64,000 bases of DNA from Hydra vulgaris (taxonomy: Eukaryota; Cnidaria; Hydrozoa; Anthoathecata; Hydridae). A model generated the notes under the pieces. The model had not been told where the DNA came from and did not search any database. It saw nothing but the letters and a program-made list of their open reading frames with translations. Both the position numbers and the translations under genes were made by a program. Within the stretch, counting starts at the first letter, position 1; every line of letters begins with the position of its first letter. Below, one piece after another: positions 25,380 through 62,370 of the stretch. The stretch lies in contig NC_088931.1 of NCBI RefSeq assembly GCF_038396675.1, positions 11,279,501 through 11,343,500 of the forward strand. The letters run 5' to 3'.

Positions 25380-27495
25380 GTCAAAAATAATAAGTCCCGA
25401 TTTAATTATTGTCGTCTTCTCTTTGATAACTGTTCCCAATTAAGTTATATTGCGCCTTCATTATGTAAAAAATTAAATTTAAAAACAATAGACTCTAAAG
25501 AAATTAATATCAAAACTTTTGGAAATAATAATACAGATGAAATTTTAGATAGAGTCAAAGTTTATGTTCAAGGTAATGACGGAGTTGATATTGAAATTAT
25601 ATATTTTGTAAAAGAAATTTGTTCTCCGTTAAATGGCCAGTATATGGAAACTGCGTGTAAAAATTATAATCATTTAAAGTACTTAAAATTAGCAAATTAT
25701 CATAGAGATAATGAATATTAAGAAGTTGATATTGTAATAGGTGCCGATTACTATTGGTCAATAATTGAAATTAAGATAATAAGAGGGTTTGAAGGCCCAA
25801 TTGCAATAAAATCTATGGTAGGATACTTAGTCAATGGTCCTATCACGGTTAAGAATAATAATAAAGTAGATTGTTCTGTTCTGTCTTCGCATGTTTTAAA
25901 AGTCGAAGCAGAATTATATAATGATAAAACATTTTTAAAAGATAAGTTTTCAACTATTTGGAATAAAAGCGAAGATAATATTAGCGACAATCTAGTTGTC
26001 GAACATTTTCGCAAAAGCATTAAATTTGAAAATAATAGGTATACTGTAGAGCTACCCTTTAAAGAGAATCATCCTTTGTTATGCGATAATTATAGTTTAT
26101 GTTTAAAAAGATTCAAATCATTAGAGAAAAAGTTTTTATAAGATGCAAAATTATTTGATTCATATAATGATATTATAAAAGAACAATTATTAAATGGAAC
26201 GGTAGAGCAAGTTTTAAGTAATAAATCTAAGGTCGGACTTGTTCATTATTTACCTCATAGATCAGTTATAAGAGAAGATAAAGTTACAACTAAGTTGCGC
26301 ATTGTATTTGATGCGAGTGCGACAAACTCAGGTCCCTCGCTAAATGATTGTTTACATTCAGGTCCTTCTTTAACAACTCTACTAAATGGAGTTTTTAGAT
26401 ATAAAAAATTTAAAAAATCATGAGTTAGTAACATATAGATTTTGTCGTGTCTTGTTTAGAGTCACTTCTTCTCCTTTTCTTCTTTCAGCAACTTTAATTA
26501 AACACCCGGAGCGTTTTTTAAGTTTTAATCCAATATTTGTAAGTCAATTACTAAATTCTATTCACGTTGACAATTTAAGTTTTTGCTCTAATTCTGTAAT
26601 TGAATGTTTTAATTTTTATAAAAAATGTCGTTCCCGGCTAGCTGAAGCTGGTTTTAATTTAAGAAAATTTGAATCTAATTCAGTGGAGTTAAATAAGTTA
26701 ATAAATGAAACGAATTTTCAGAGTCAAAATATTACTAAAGTGTTAGGTTTAACATGGAACAAGAAATAAAGTTTATTTATTTTTTTGTTTTTTGAGTTAT
26801 TTAAGATTGCCGTCCCTTTTCCAACAAAATGGGACGTGCTTAGTTTTACAGCAAGTTTTTTCCATCCCTTGGGACTAATAAACCCAGTAATTGTACGTTT
26901 AAAAATTTTATTTCAACAAATTTGTATATCTAAAACAGGATGGGATTGTAAAATTAATAAAGATTTCTTAAAAGTATGGCAAGATATTTATAAGGATTTA
27001 GGTTCTATACAGTCGATATGTGTACCTAGATGTTATTTTTTTTCGAAATCGAGTGCAAGTTGCACGCGATTTGAACTTTATAGTTTTAGTGGTGCTAGTT
27101 TAAAAGCCTTTGGGTGTTGTGTATATTTAAGATGTATTTTTAATGAGAACGAACAGTGTTCCTCTTTTGTTACTTCAAAATCTAGAATAGCCTTGCTAAG
27201 TAAATGTACAATACCTCGATTAGAATTAATAAGTTGCTTACTGCTTGCAACACTTATTTCGAAAGTAGTTGAGGAACTCTCATCAATCATTCTTATTTCT
27301 AAAGATAAATTATTTTCAGATTCTTATATTTGCTTACATTGGATAAAAAATTCTAATAAAATTTATGAAACATTTATTCAAAATCGCCTTGAAAAAATCA
27401 GAGATTTATTTGACTTTTCCTTTTGGGATTACGTCGAAACATATCGTAATCCTGCGGATATTATATCACGAGGTGCTAGTATTGAAAATTTAACT
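25380..27495 (+). pseudogene. BEL pol remnant: protease, RT, RNase H
   Basis: The protease-like domain is near 25410-25830 (LLFDNCSQLSYIAPSLCKKL, later VDIVIGADYYW). The linker at 25815-26141 is open. RT starts near 26210 (GLVHYLPHRSVIREDK, KLRIVFDASATNSGPSLND) but has a deletion before RVTSSPFLLSATLIKH. The catalytic YVDD is replaced by HVDN near 26563. RAEGGFNLRKF-type text appears as RLAEAGFNLRKFESNS. The RNase H block at 27070-27480 has SFSGASLKAFGCCVYL, where the family has a catalytic Asp, and ends ETYRNPADIISRGASIENL. The LINE then interrupts. Clearly dead. Confidence 0.88.
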
Positions 27496-30003
27496 ACAAA
27501 AATGAAATAAAATACAAAAAATATAAAAATTCTTTTGAAAAATTAAAAAAGCAATCCAAAAAAATTACTAATCTTCGTTACTTAATAAAACATTTGGAAA
27601 TGCAAGGAAAACTCGGAATGTAATTAAAGAAATAACAGGAGTGGGAATTGTGAAAAGTGATAACCTTCCAAAAAGATTGCAAAGAGATGATAATAGATGC
27701 TTTTTTTAATAAAGGAATTGCTGAAACATTTAATAGCTTTTTATAAATATAGGAAAAAAGCTTGCCGGTGCAATTCCTGAGGGAAAAAAATCATTTAAAT
27801 TTTTTTTGAAAAAATCTGATTCCTTCATGGAGGAGTCGGAGCTTTTAATTGATGAACTTCAACCAGCAATTAGTATGCTGAAAACAAATAAAAGTGCGGG
27901 TCTGGATGAAGTTAACTCTGATGTTGTAAAAGTGGTCTCAGATATTATAGAAAAACCTCTTTTTAAAATTTTTAATCTTTCCCTAAAAAACGGCATTTTT
28001 CCTGACCAACTAAAATTAGCAAAAATAATTCCGATATACAAAGGCGGTGATGACTCAATAAAATCTAACTACAGACCAATTTCCATACTTTCTTGTTTTT
28101 CCAAAATACTAGAGCGTATTATGCACAACAGACAGTACAATTATCTTGAAAAAAACAACATTCTTTATCATAAACAGTTTGGATTTCGCAACAACCATTA
28201 CACAGAACATGCAGTAATTGATCTTGCCAACCAAATTTTAAATGGTTTTGATAACGACAGTTACACACTCGGAATTTTTCTAGATCTATCAAAAGCATTT
28301 GATACTGTCAACCACAAGATTCTAATTTATAAACTACACAATTATGGAGTAGTTCACTCCAATTTAAAGTGGCTGCAATGTTATTTACAAAATCGTAAAC
28401 AAGGAGTACCATATGACTTAACATGTTCCCCATTTGAATCAATAAATTGCGGAGTTCCCCAATGATCAATACTTGGACCCCTGCTGTTTTTAATTTATAT
28501 TAATGATATTTATTTGTCTTCAAAAATACTTAATTATATTATTTTTGCTGATGACACAAATGTTTTCTTTTCTGACTCAAATTTATAAAATATTTTTTAT
28601 ATTGTAAACACAGAATTAATATATCTTAATGAGTGGTTTGAAGCAAATAAACTTTCATTAAATATTGAAAAAACAAAATATATTTTGTTTGCTAAGTCAT
28701 CTAAATCCGAGGACCTTCCACTCAAATTACCTGAACTAACAATTAACAATATTAAAATAAAAAAAAAATTTTTCAATTAAAATACTAGGAATAATTTTCG
28801 ATGAGAATTTAAATTGGAAAAGCCAAATAAAGCTAGTCGAGAACAAAGTTTCGAAGACCCTGGGGATTATGTACAAGACAAAACATCTTTTAAATAATTA
28901 ATGTTTAAAAAATTTATACTTTTCATTTATACATTATTATTTTTAAATTAATTTTATTTTTAATATTAATATATTTATTATTAATATTATTTTAAAATTT
29001 ATTATTAATATTATTTTTAAATTAAATTAAAAATTTATACTTTTCATTTATACATTATTATTTATTATATCATATTAACTATTGTAATATTGCCTGGGCA
29101 AACAATCATTTATCTTTCCTAAAATTTATTTATACAAAACAAAAGCAAGCAAGTAGGATAGTTTTGGGCGCAAGTAGATACGAAAGTGCCGAGCCGTTAC
29201 TCAAGGAAATAAATGCTCTAAATGTATACAAACTAAATATATACCATAACTTGTTATTTATGTTTAAACTTCAAAATAAAATGATTCCAAAATATTTTTT
29301 TAAAAGTTTCACTCGAATTAATCATAAATATGAAACAAGACATTCAATGAGTAATTACTACATCCCACTAACATCACTCAAAAAATCTGACTTCTCGACT
29401 GTATGCCGCGCTTGTGGAATTCGGTTCTTGACGAAAATATGAAAAAAATAAAATCTATTGCTACCTTTAAAAGAACTATAAAAAAACACTTACTAAATTT
29501 AAACATTACGTACATTCTCTCATTTTTTTTGAAAAAAAATCGAAATAATTTTGTATTTTTAATTTTTTATGTATTTTATTTAATTTTAATATTGTATTGA
29601 ATATGTATATGCATATGAAGCGAATTAAATTTTTTTTGTGTGTTTATTGTCTTTAATATGTATACGAATATGTACAGATTTGTAATTTTTTATTTGTTGT
29701 TTTATATTTTAACTTTATCTTAAATTTCTTCTTTTTTTAACTTTAAGTTCTTTTTCTAACTTTAAGTTCTTTTTTAACCTTCTAAAATTTCTAACCAAAT
29801 TTTTATTTTTTTTTAAACTTATTAATTTCACTCTTTTATGTAATATTGGAAGATGTAAAATTTAATTGTATTTTTTTTGTATTTCACAAAGGGGCTTGAT
29901 GATAAGTCATTTTGATTTCTACTTGCCCCAGTCAGCTTGTAATTATATATATTTGTTTAAATTTATAGATAACATTGTAAAATGTGTAAAATGACGAAAA
30001 AAA
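27496..30003 (+). mobile_element. LINE (CR1/Jockey-like), RT nearly complete, 5'-truncated
   Basis: The RT ORF is readable from about 27530 to 29600. It shows LKTNKSAGLDEVNSDVVK, YRPISILSCFSKILERI, GIFLDLSKAFDTVNHKIL, PQ(stop)SILGPLLFLIYIND and the catalytic FADDTNVFF at about 28545. The stop (TGA) replaces a Gly codon at 28463. Further breaks follow, including a 122-bp local duplication with AT filler at 28911-29065. The C-terminus (LKEINALNVYKLNIYHNLLF) ends near 29600. The 3' UTR has the GGGGC...GCCCC hairpin at 29891-29929. The endonuclease domain is absent. Flanking 16-mers attgaaaatttaacta (27480) and atagaaattctaacta (30004) look like a diverged target duplication. Confidence 0.85.
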
Positions 30004-30235
30004 TAGAAATTCTAACTAATAATCAGTTATGGTTTAATGGACCCAAATTTCTTTATACTCCAGAGATTTGGCCTTCCTTTGATCAAAATAAATTAATATA
30101 CCCCCAGAGGAAACAAAAATATTACTAATAACTAATGAATCGTTCATAGACTTAAAATTTATTGATATAACTAATTTTAATTCATACTCCTGTTTAATAC
30201 GAGTAACAGCTTATATTCTAAAATTCGTATCTTGC
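30004..30235 (+). pseudogene. BEL pol remnant, middle piece
   Basis: After the LINE, pol resumes with NNQLWFNGPKFLYTPEIWPS, the block that follows RNase H in BEL elements. It continues to VTAYILKFVSCLK, where the Kolobok-like element interrupts at TTAA. Confidence 0.8.
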
Positions 30236-30239
30236 TTAA

Positions 30240-32244
30240 GGTGGTTCACCAGGAAGAAAAATGACAAAAAAAATTTTTTTTTGATTTTTTTGATTTTTTT
30301 TAATTTTATGAAAGATTGACCCTTTAAGTTGACTTTTAAAAAAAACTTTCGACATACTTGTTTAAATATATAGCTTAACTTTGACCTACTTGAGCCCCAC
30401 TATCATATAAAACTCCTTAACAACCCCATAGCAACAAATTTTTAACTTGTTTTGTAAGTGATTTTGGACTTGTTTTTTTAATAGCAATTTTGAGATGAAA
30501 GCATAAAGTCATCAAGAAAGAATTGCTCTTGTTTTCCCGGTCTAAACTGCATTGATAGAAGTCACAAACCTTATTAAACAGAGCACAAACATTCTTGTTG
30601 CTTATTTGATTTTTAATTGTTAAGATGTCAAGCAAAAAAAATTTATCTAAAAAAGTTAAAAGAAAATGGAATGGATGTCATCCTAATAAAAATTATTCTA
30701 CTGTTCAGCCTTTAATATCTCCATCTTCATCAGTTGTTCCAACTAGTCTCAGTGCTAAGAATCTAGTTACTGACAATAGTATTGAAAGTTTTGATGATAA
30801 ACAAATTGATAACTATTTGGTTTTGAATAATTTTACCATATTAAAAAGTTTGATTTCAAAAACAGTTTGTCAGTGCTGTTATTCTCCTCTTTTAATTGAA
30901 GATAAATTAAGTCACAGAATGGGTTTTTCTCATTTACTCAATATGAACTGCTCAGCTTGTGGCTGGTCTACGTGTACTTACACTTCACTAAGAGTTTTAT
31001 CAAAAAATAAATCAGAAAAAAGTAAAAAAAAAACTTTTGAAGTAAATATGCGTGCAGTTATTGGTTTTCGAGAAATTGGTTGTGGATTTAGTTTTATGAA
31101 ATCGTTTTCTCGATGCATGAACTTAAATTGTTTGACACTGAATGGGTTTCAAACAGTTAGCTAAGATGTTATGACAGCTTACTTATGATAGCTTACAATT
31201 TTGCCCTAGAACAACGACTAAAACATGGTGTAAGTACTGGAATAGTAGCAAGAAAAATATAACTTTATCTATGTCAATTCCACCATGGATAAAGACTTTA
31301 ATTCTTCCTATTATCCAAGACCTACAAGCTGATGAGTTACTCAAAAAATGCCTGCATGGTGAAACTCAGAATGGTAATGAAGCATTAAACTCTTTGATAT
31401 AGTCTCGTGTAGCCAAAAACAACTTTGTAGGGAAAAATGTTCTTGAAATGGGTGTTCATTCAGCAGTGATCCATTACAATGATGGTGCAAATGGTGTCTT
31501 AAATGTACTAAAGTATTATGGTTTAATCGGTTCAGTAACTTGTAAAAAATCAATTTTAGCAAATATTGCTCGTGTTAAACGAATGAATTTAAAATCGAAT
31601 AATGAAGGAAAAAGTAGGAGAAAATCTTTAAGATCAAATAAAATGGTTTCCCGTGATGCTGAACAGGATAAGAAAAAAGAATTTTATGTAGCTGGTGGTT
31701 TTTAGTAGTTTTAACACTTCAAAATGATCTATTCTTTTTTATTTCTTGTTTTTTTTTTTTGCATAAATGTTTTTTTAGGGTTTTTTAAAATTCAAAACAT
31801 GATAACTTAACTACAGTTTATGTTTATGAGCTGAAATTTTCAGAAAATTTAATATTGATGCTCCGGTTGACCCATGGGTTTTTCTTGGATTTGGTTAGAT
31901 AAAAAGTTATTGCTATAAATCTATAGAGGAAGTCAAAAATTTTCAATTTTTTTAGTAAATTCGTGATAAAAAGAGTAATTTTCAAAAAATTTAAAAATGC
32001 ATGGGTTAAACGGTATATAATAAGTTGTTTTATAACTGTATCGATTTTTAATCCATAATCTTTTCACTAGATAAAGATACTATGTTTTGAAATACAACCT
32101 TTGTTGTTCTTTTTTCCGCCATTATGCATTTTTAATAAGTTTTAAAATAAAAATAATTATAACACTTTATTAAAACAAGTTTTCATCAAAAAGATACATT
32201 TTATATAATATTTCACAGTTTCATTTTTTCCTTGGTGTACCACC
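30240..32244 (+). mobile_element. Kolobok-like DNA transposon, TTAA target, 2005 bp
   Basis: Flanked by TTAA at 30236-30239 and 32245-32248. Inverted ends are GGTGGTTCACCAGGAAGAAA and the complement of GGTGGTACACCAAGGAAAAA. It inserted into BEL pol, whose frame resumes after one TTAA is removed. It contains a broken transposase gene at 30625-31705. TTAA duplication with GG-starting ends is the hallmark of Kolobok (piggyBac shares TTAA, but not these ends or this protein). Confidence 0.85.
30625..31705 (+). pseudogene. Kolobok/'Mutator-like' transposase pseudogene
   Basis: The open 5' part (30625-31164) starts MSSKKNLSKKVKRKWNG. It has a Cys cluster (VCQCCYSPL and MNCSACGWSTCTYTS) and the conserved FEVNMRAVIGFREIGCGFSF block, then stops at 31164. 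The C-terminal third (31448-31705) reads MGVHSAVIHYNDGANGVLNV, LKYYGLIGSVTCKKSI, and ends YVAGGF. Residues between are shortened and out of frame (LKKCLHGETQNGNEALNS is still readable near 31340-31395). This pattern is that of the large metazoan transposase family annotated as 'Mutator-like'. With the TTAA flanks I favour Kolobok. A relative lies at 63114-63452. Confidence 0.8.
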
Positions 32245-32248
32245 TTAA

Positions 32249-33277
32249 AAAATAGCAAGTACGAAGTAACAATCCTTTACTTTCTTCTTTTGAATTAAAA
32301 AACGCCAAAATAATTTGGACTAAATTTATCCAACAAAATCTATATATTTCTAAGAATTATAAACAACTAAAAAATAATTTAGGATTTTTCTTTGATAGCG
32401 AAGGAATATTTAGATGTAGGGGGCGATTGGGAAATGCTCCAATTAGTTAGAATATTAAATTTCCAATATTTCTTCCAAAGGAAAGTCTTTTTACTAAATT
32501 AATTATTTTACATTGTCATGAAAGTGTTAAGCACAACGGTGTAAAAGAAACGCTAAACCAATTAAGATTGGAATTTTGGATTCCAAAAGTTAGAAACTTA
32601 ATTCAAAAATTAATTAAGAAATGTTTTTTGTGTCGAAGGTACGAAGGCAAAACTTATAGTTATCCTGATGTTCCTCCGTTACCTTTAAGTAGAGTAAACG
32701 ATGATTATGTTTTTAAGTACACAGGAATTGATTACTGTGGACCATTATTTGTGAAAAATATATATTCTAAAGGAGAAATACTTAAGTGTTGGATACTTTG
32801 AGTTTCTTGTGCTAGTACACGTTTTATACATTTAGATTTCCTGATTGTTCAGCTTTGACGTGTACTCGAGGGTTGCGAAGACTCATTAGCAAATTTGGCG
32901 CACCCTACGAAATTATTAGAACATTTTTGGAATAGGTGGCGCAATGAATATTTAACAGAGCTTCGCGAATTTCATAAAAGTTATAATAAAAGTGGAAGTA
33001 AAAATATTATAAATAAAGGCGATGTAGTGACAATCCAAGATTCAAATTTGGTTCGTGGTTTATGAAAAAAAGGCATTGTTGAAAAACTTTTACCGTCAAC
33101 AGACAGACCAGTGCGTGCAGCAAATGTACGATGTATCTCCGCTGGAAAAATTATGTATTTGACTCGTCCAGTTAACAAATTGTTTTTACTAGACGAAATT
33201 AAAGTTAGTTCTGTCAAAACTACGTTTGTTAATGAAAGTAACATTCAGCTATTCGTGACTACTGTTGTTGGTGGGAG
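32249..33277 (+). pseudogene. BEL pol remnant: integrase
   Basis: The N-terminal linker (FDSEGIFRCRGRLGNAPIS) is followed by an HHCC finger (LHCHESVKHNGVKETLNQLR, then CFLCRRYEGKTYSYPDVPP). The start of the catalytic core is TGIDYCGPLFVKN at about 32725. The core is then cut by a deletion at about 32830-32935, so at least one acidic residue is missing. The C-terminal domain remains (YLTELREFHKSYNKSG, INKGDVVTIQD, LTRPVNKLFLL). The last codons run into the 3' LTR. Confidence 0.88.
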
Positions 33278-33547
33278 TGTTGCGCAAATCAAATCGTAAT
33301 AAACGTAAATCATTTGGATTGGCTGTTTGTATATAATAATTAATGTCCCCCTTGGTAACTTGTAAAAATAGCGAGTTTTTTGAAGTCTCGCCCTCTTAGA
33401 GTAACCTATCAAACAACAACGGACTCGAGCAACTCTAGCTGTGATCTACAATCTTCTTTGTGTTTATCTCATATTTGTATAATAATATTATTTAATATAT
33501 TAATAAATTGAACTCGTTGTACAATACCACTCTTAAGTACTACAACA
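33278..33547 (+). repeat. BEL 3' LTR
   Basis: 270 bp. It starts TGTTGCGC after GGTGGGAG (short polypurine-like run) and ends ACTACAACA just before the CAGGG duplication. Confidence 0.92.
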
Positions 33548-33690
33548 CAGGGTTCGAAACGAGCTCTGGGTATATTTAGCGTCATCGGTAAGGTAGAAAG
33601 CGTTAACTTACTAGTTAATTGCTCTTACGCGGTGCTCTGTGACAAGACCAATAGGTCTTCTTGGGTCTAAAACAAAAATTAAAAATAACA
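33548..33690 (+). mobile_element. SINE (type 1), right part
   Basis: It resumes with CAGGGTTCGAAACGAGC (B box). The body has GCTCTTACGCGGTGCTCTGT and GACAAGACCAATAGGTCTTC, ending in an A-rich tail. The body matches the intact SINE at 62371-62581. Confidence 0.75.
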
Positions 33691-34326
33691 AAATGTGCAT
33701 GTATTTACATACATGTATTATAATTGTATATACATTTATGTATTAAATATCAATGTACACATGTATCGATATAGGTATACTGTTATAGATATAAGCATAT
33801 TATCGTTGACGTTATTTATATTTATGTGTAAGTTTCTAAAACAAAAACGTACATGTTTATTTATTTCAGAACCTGATTTCCCATTATAATGGGGAATAAA
33901 ATTTAAATCTTTAAAAAAACTCTTTTAAAACTAAAATTACTACAAAATGGTAGGTGCTATTTTATATAAAAACTTAAAACATGTTTTCAGAACAAAAAAT
34001 CCTCTAAAATATTTATAAAAAATTTCAAAACATCATGGCAGAATTTATTTTACAAAAAAAAAAAAAAAAAAAAAAAATTTTTTTTGGACAATTTCAAAAT
34101 ATTTATTCTCAGTCATCTACGTTTTAAAACTTCAATCAAATAATTTGATGCAACTTGTTAAAAATTCTGCAAAAATAAGCTGAAAAGAAAAGTTCATTTG
34201 ACAAAAAAAAAAAGAACTACAAAGAGAAAAGAAAAAAAAAACTATACATAAAAAAAAAAAGTTACAAATTACAATTATAAGTACAAACATTACATTTACA
34301 CTTCTAAAGATACAAGCATTTTTATA
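33691..34326. other. intergenic / FBXO8 3' region
   Basis: Contains TATA-rich sequence, an A-run of about 22 nt (34057-34078) followed by T9, and a minus-strand AATAAA near 34046. That could serve FBXO8, about 275 nt past its stop. No gene was recognised. Confidence 0.4.
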
Positions 34327-58349
<24,023 letters not shown>

Positions 58350-60030
58350 GTTTTTTGGCTACTGTGGAATATATATTAAACATGTCACTAAGAATTATAG
58401 GTCCAGATAATTAACTTTATTAAATAACATCTTGCTTTATCTTTAGGAATTTTCACTGGTTCTTATTTAACTCAATCAAAGTTTTTTTTACACATAATAG
58501 TTTCTTTTACACGTAATAGCTGACACAAACAAACTTAATTCGCGCAACTTGGTTTTTAGCACACTCCGTGTCATAAGGGAGACTCCTTGAGAACACTCTT
58601 CGCAGCGACCCAAAGATTAAAATAGGTCGCTGTGCGGTATATAGCTAGCTCTTTTAATTAACTATTTAGATTTAAAAAACTCGTTGAGGCTACACTGATT
58701 TCATGCAAAGCTTCAACGTTAAATCAGGGGCATATACTCTGCTAAATTTCTAATAATAGGTTTATATAATAATAGATTTACTATATTTTATTATAACTTA
58801 CTTTAAGAAATATCTTAATATTTTTTAAACTTTAACCAGATATATTGTATATTTAGATATGGCTGTTTTATAAAAAAAAAATTTATCCTCACATTTAAAA
58901 AGAGGCAGTTCAAGTATTCGTAATAACGAAAAAAGTCTTGTTCACGCAACTGATAGAGACAGACACCCGCCAGGTGTCTGTCTGCCTCAATAGCGTTGGT
59001 GGGGTGAAAAGTTTTGTGGCATTATTAAAGAATGTCACTTATATAACTCATATTTCACTTTTTCTAAGACCCAGGTTGAGATGTATTTTTTAATGATAAT
59101 ATTAGAACTTGATTAATGTTTTATTGCCTTAGACTACACATAAAATAGACTTGAGTGAAAAGTTTTTGGTGTTATTATGAATACATTTTGGTGTTATTTT
59201 GAATACACCAAATATATATATATATAACTTGGTGTTATTTATCACACAGAATACATTTATAAAACTTGGTGTTATTTTATCACACAGAATACATTTATGA
59301 AACTTGGTGTTATTTTATCACACGGAATACATTTATGAAATTTGGTGTTATTTTGCCACACAAAATACATTTATGGGAACAGATATTTCTTAAAGATGTT
59401 GTTTTATAACATTTACTATGTTGTTTTGAAATTAAGTCAATATCCTGCTCTGGATGCAATGCTGCAAGGTTGTGCGTGCCAGTCGATTGATTTTAGTTTG
59501 TTAGTTATAATGTAACATACTGTTGTATAAAATTTTACGCCACCAAAGTAGTTAGCTTCGTCATTTTGCATCGAATCTCGTAAATTTTAATTTTCAATTT
59601 AGCTTAAATAACTTTTATAGCGTTGTAATATACCTTTTCAATTTTTTTCACGTCACCAAAAAGGTATGGGTTTCAAGCGTTTGGAGCAAACGTAAGATGC
59701 GGTCAAATATGTGTTTTGTTAAATCATTTTCAAATAGCTGTGTTTTTTTTAATAAAAGTTTGTTTATAATTCCAAGTGTTATTTGCTTTGTTTGTTGCTT
59801 TGTTGAGCTATTTTGAGATTCTTGGAAATTTAAATTCTAAGATCAAAATTAGATCAAACTACTAAAACTAACCGGCATGGCTTTTCATTGTTTTACATTT
59901 AGCTCCATAAGTCAGGTTGACGTCAATTTAACAATCTTTGCTTACATTTTGCAGAAGTATATATATGTAAAACGTTAAAATATATGATATAAACGAATTT
60001 TGTTCAAGAATACTTAATAAAGTTTTTCAA
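58350..60030. other. upstream region of FBXO8
   Basis: No promoter motif could be fixed. It contains two GC-rich hairpins: 58594-58635 (AGCGACC/GGTCGCT) and 58952-58985 (AGACAGACACC, loop CGCCA, GGTGTCTGTCT). A tandem repeat lies at 59180-59385 (listed separately). Confidence 0.45.
59160..59385. repeat. about 38-bp tandem repeat, five to six units
   Basis: GGTGTTATTTTATCACACAG followed by AATACATTTATGAAACTT. The first two units are diverged and carry a (TA) stretch. Confidence 0.85.
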
Positions 60031-61330
60031 GTTCATACAAAAATAAAATACAGCCTCAACTTAGATAACGGAGCCCTTGATACTACGTGTGGAGTTCCTC
60101 AGGGTTCAATCCTAGGTCCATTATTGTTTTTAATATATATTAACGATATGCATAAAGCTTCCCAAAAAATATCTACAATTATGTTTGCTGACGATACAAA
60201 TTTATTTTTTAATCATCCTGATGCAAAGACTTTGTTTGAAACTATGAATATTGAACTCAAAAATTTCAACCTCTAGTTTATAGCAAATAAATTACCCCTA
60301 AATTGTAGAAAAACTAGCTTTACTCTATCTCATAAAAAAAAACAATCAATTAATCTTCCGTTAAAGCTGCCTAAACCGTTTATTAATAAAAATCAAATTA
60401 AACGTGAAAAATACACAAAATTTTTGGGAGTACTTTTTGATGAAAATTTGTCATGGAGAAACCATATTGGTTTTCTTGAAACAAAGGTGTCCTCTGTAAT
60501 AGGTGTTTTGTATAAGTCAAGACCTTTTCTCGATAGTAAATCACGTAATATGCTTTACTTTAGTCTTGTACATAGTCAGCTTTTGTACGCAAATGTTGTA
60601 TGGGCCAGCACCCATAAAACCAAATTGCTAAATTTGCAAAACCTGCAAATCCATGCATGCAAAGTAATTAGTTATTTAAATAGGTTAGTAAACCCGGCCC
60701 CAGTGATTAAAAGCATGATGGTTCTAGATATTGAGAAACTTAACACAATACAGATATTAATTTTTATGTATAAGTATAAAAACAATCTTCTACCAAGCGT
60801 TTTTTCAGATAACTTCCTGATATCATTTTCTGAAAAATATAATCTGCGTTCAAATACTAGGAACGACTATCAACTAGGAAAAATTAAATCACAGCAGTCA
60901 AGTTTTCTAATTACAAACCGTGGTCCATCAATATGGAACCATTTCCAAAATAAAAATATTAAAGACCTAAAAAACATTTCATCGTTTAAACAACAAGCTA
61001 AAATGCATCTCATTAATTCCTGACATATATATATTATAGTTTACAGTATTTGTTTTCAGATTTTTTTTTATTTTTTATTTTTTTATTTTTCTTATGTGTT
61101 TTAATTTTTTTTTGTTTTTTTTGTTTTCAATTTTTTACACACAAAAAAAAAAATGAGTTTTGCTTTATTAAATTTTTATTTTACTTTAAAAATTAAAGTG
61201 TTTTTTTATTTTTATTTTAATGAGTGACTAAAGGGGCTTTATGAAAAGGTTGTGATGATAAACGCATCATCCTTACCTTCTTTGAGTTCCTGACTGATTA
61301 TAACAGTATATATCTATTATAAATTAAAAA
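60030..61330 (+). mobile_element. LINE (CR1/Jockey-like), 3' half
   Basis: Starts within the RT: CGVPQGSILGPLLFLIYIND at 60088-60145, catalytic FADDTNLFF at about 60185, one TAG for Trp (KNFNL*F), then an open frame to 61023. Blocks KFLGVLFDENLSWRNHI, LQNLQIHACKVISYL, NTIQILIFMYKYKNNLLPS and the RGPSIWNHF end are present. The 3' UTR has an alternative hairpin at 61233-61289 (GATGAT/ATCATC). It is the best-preserved LINE of the window but lacks the endonuclease and half of the RT. Confidence 0.88.
60424..61023 (+). CDS. LINE reverse transcriptase C-terminal open frame
   Basis: An uninterrupted stretch of 199 codons forming the region after the RT palm. It begins inside the domain, so it is not a complete gene. 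It ends KQQAKMHLINS and stop. Confidence 0.7.
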   Translation: MGVLFDENLSWRNHIGFLETKVSSVIGVLYKSRPFLDSKSRNMLYFSLVHSQLLYANVVWASTHKTKLLNLQNLQIHACKVISYLNRLVNPAPVIKSMMVLDIEKLNTIQILIFMYKYKNNLLPSVFSDNFLISFSEKYNLRSNTRNDYQLGKIKSQQSSFLITNRGPSIWNHFQNKNIKDLKNISSFKQQAKMHLINS

Positions 61331-61656
61331 GATTAAAAACGTTTTTTATGTTTACGGTGTTATTTATTTTATATGAAAAATTGTAATATTGGTTAATCAG
61401 TGAAATAAAAGTTAAATAATAATAACGTTAAAGTTGCAGATAACAAATTTTCGTGGCCCTATAAATAATCTTCCTCGCAAGAATAGGCGCGCAAGAATAA
61501 AATCGTTTGAAATTTGTGACCTCCGATGATCGCATAGAGCATGAAACTCCGAGGTATTCTTCAAACTTAATTGTAGTTATCTTATTATTATTCTAATATA
61601 TATTTGCTCTACTTAAATATTGAGTGTTGTTTACGGAAAAAATTACTTTTATTTAT

Positions 61657-62370
<714 letters not shown>

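Larger units (their letters stand above)
23584..33552 (+). mobile_element. BEL/Pao LTR retrotransposon with two nested insertions
   Basis: Two 270-bp LTRs (23589-23858 and 33278-33547) begin TGTTGCGC and end ACTACAACA. The 5-bp target duplication CAGGG lies at 23584-23588 and 33548-33552. Between them are degenerate gag and pol with all BEL domains in order (zinc knuckle, aspartic protease, RT, RNase H, integrase). A LINE (about 27496-30003) and a Kolobok-like element (30240-32244) sit inside pol. LTRs differ at only a handful of positions, whereas the coding part is heavily broken. Confidence 0.92.

Noticed and set aside
59540..59590. Possible SINE head (ccaccaaagtagttagc)
   Set aside because: Only an A-box-like phrase; no convincing B box or tail.
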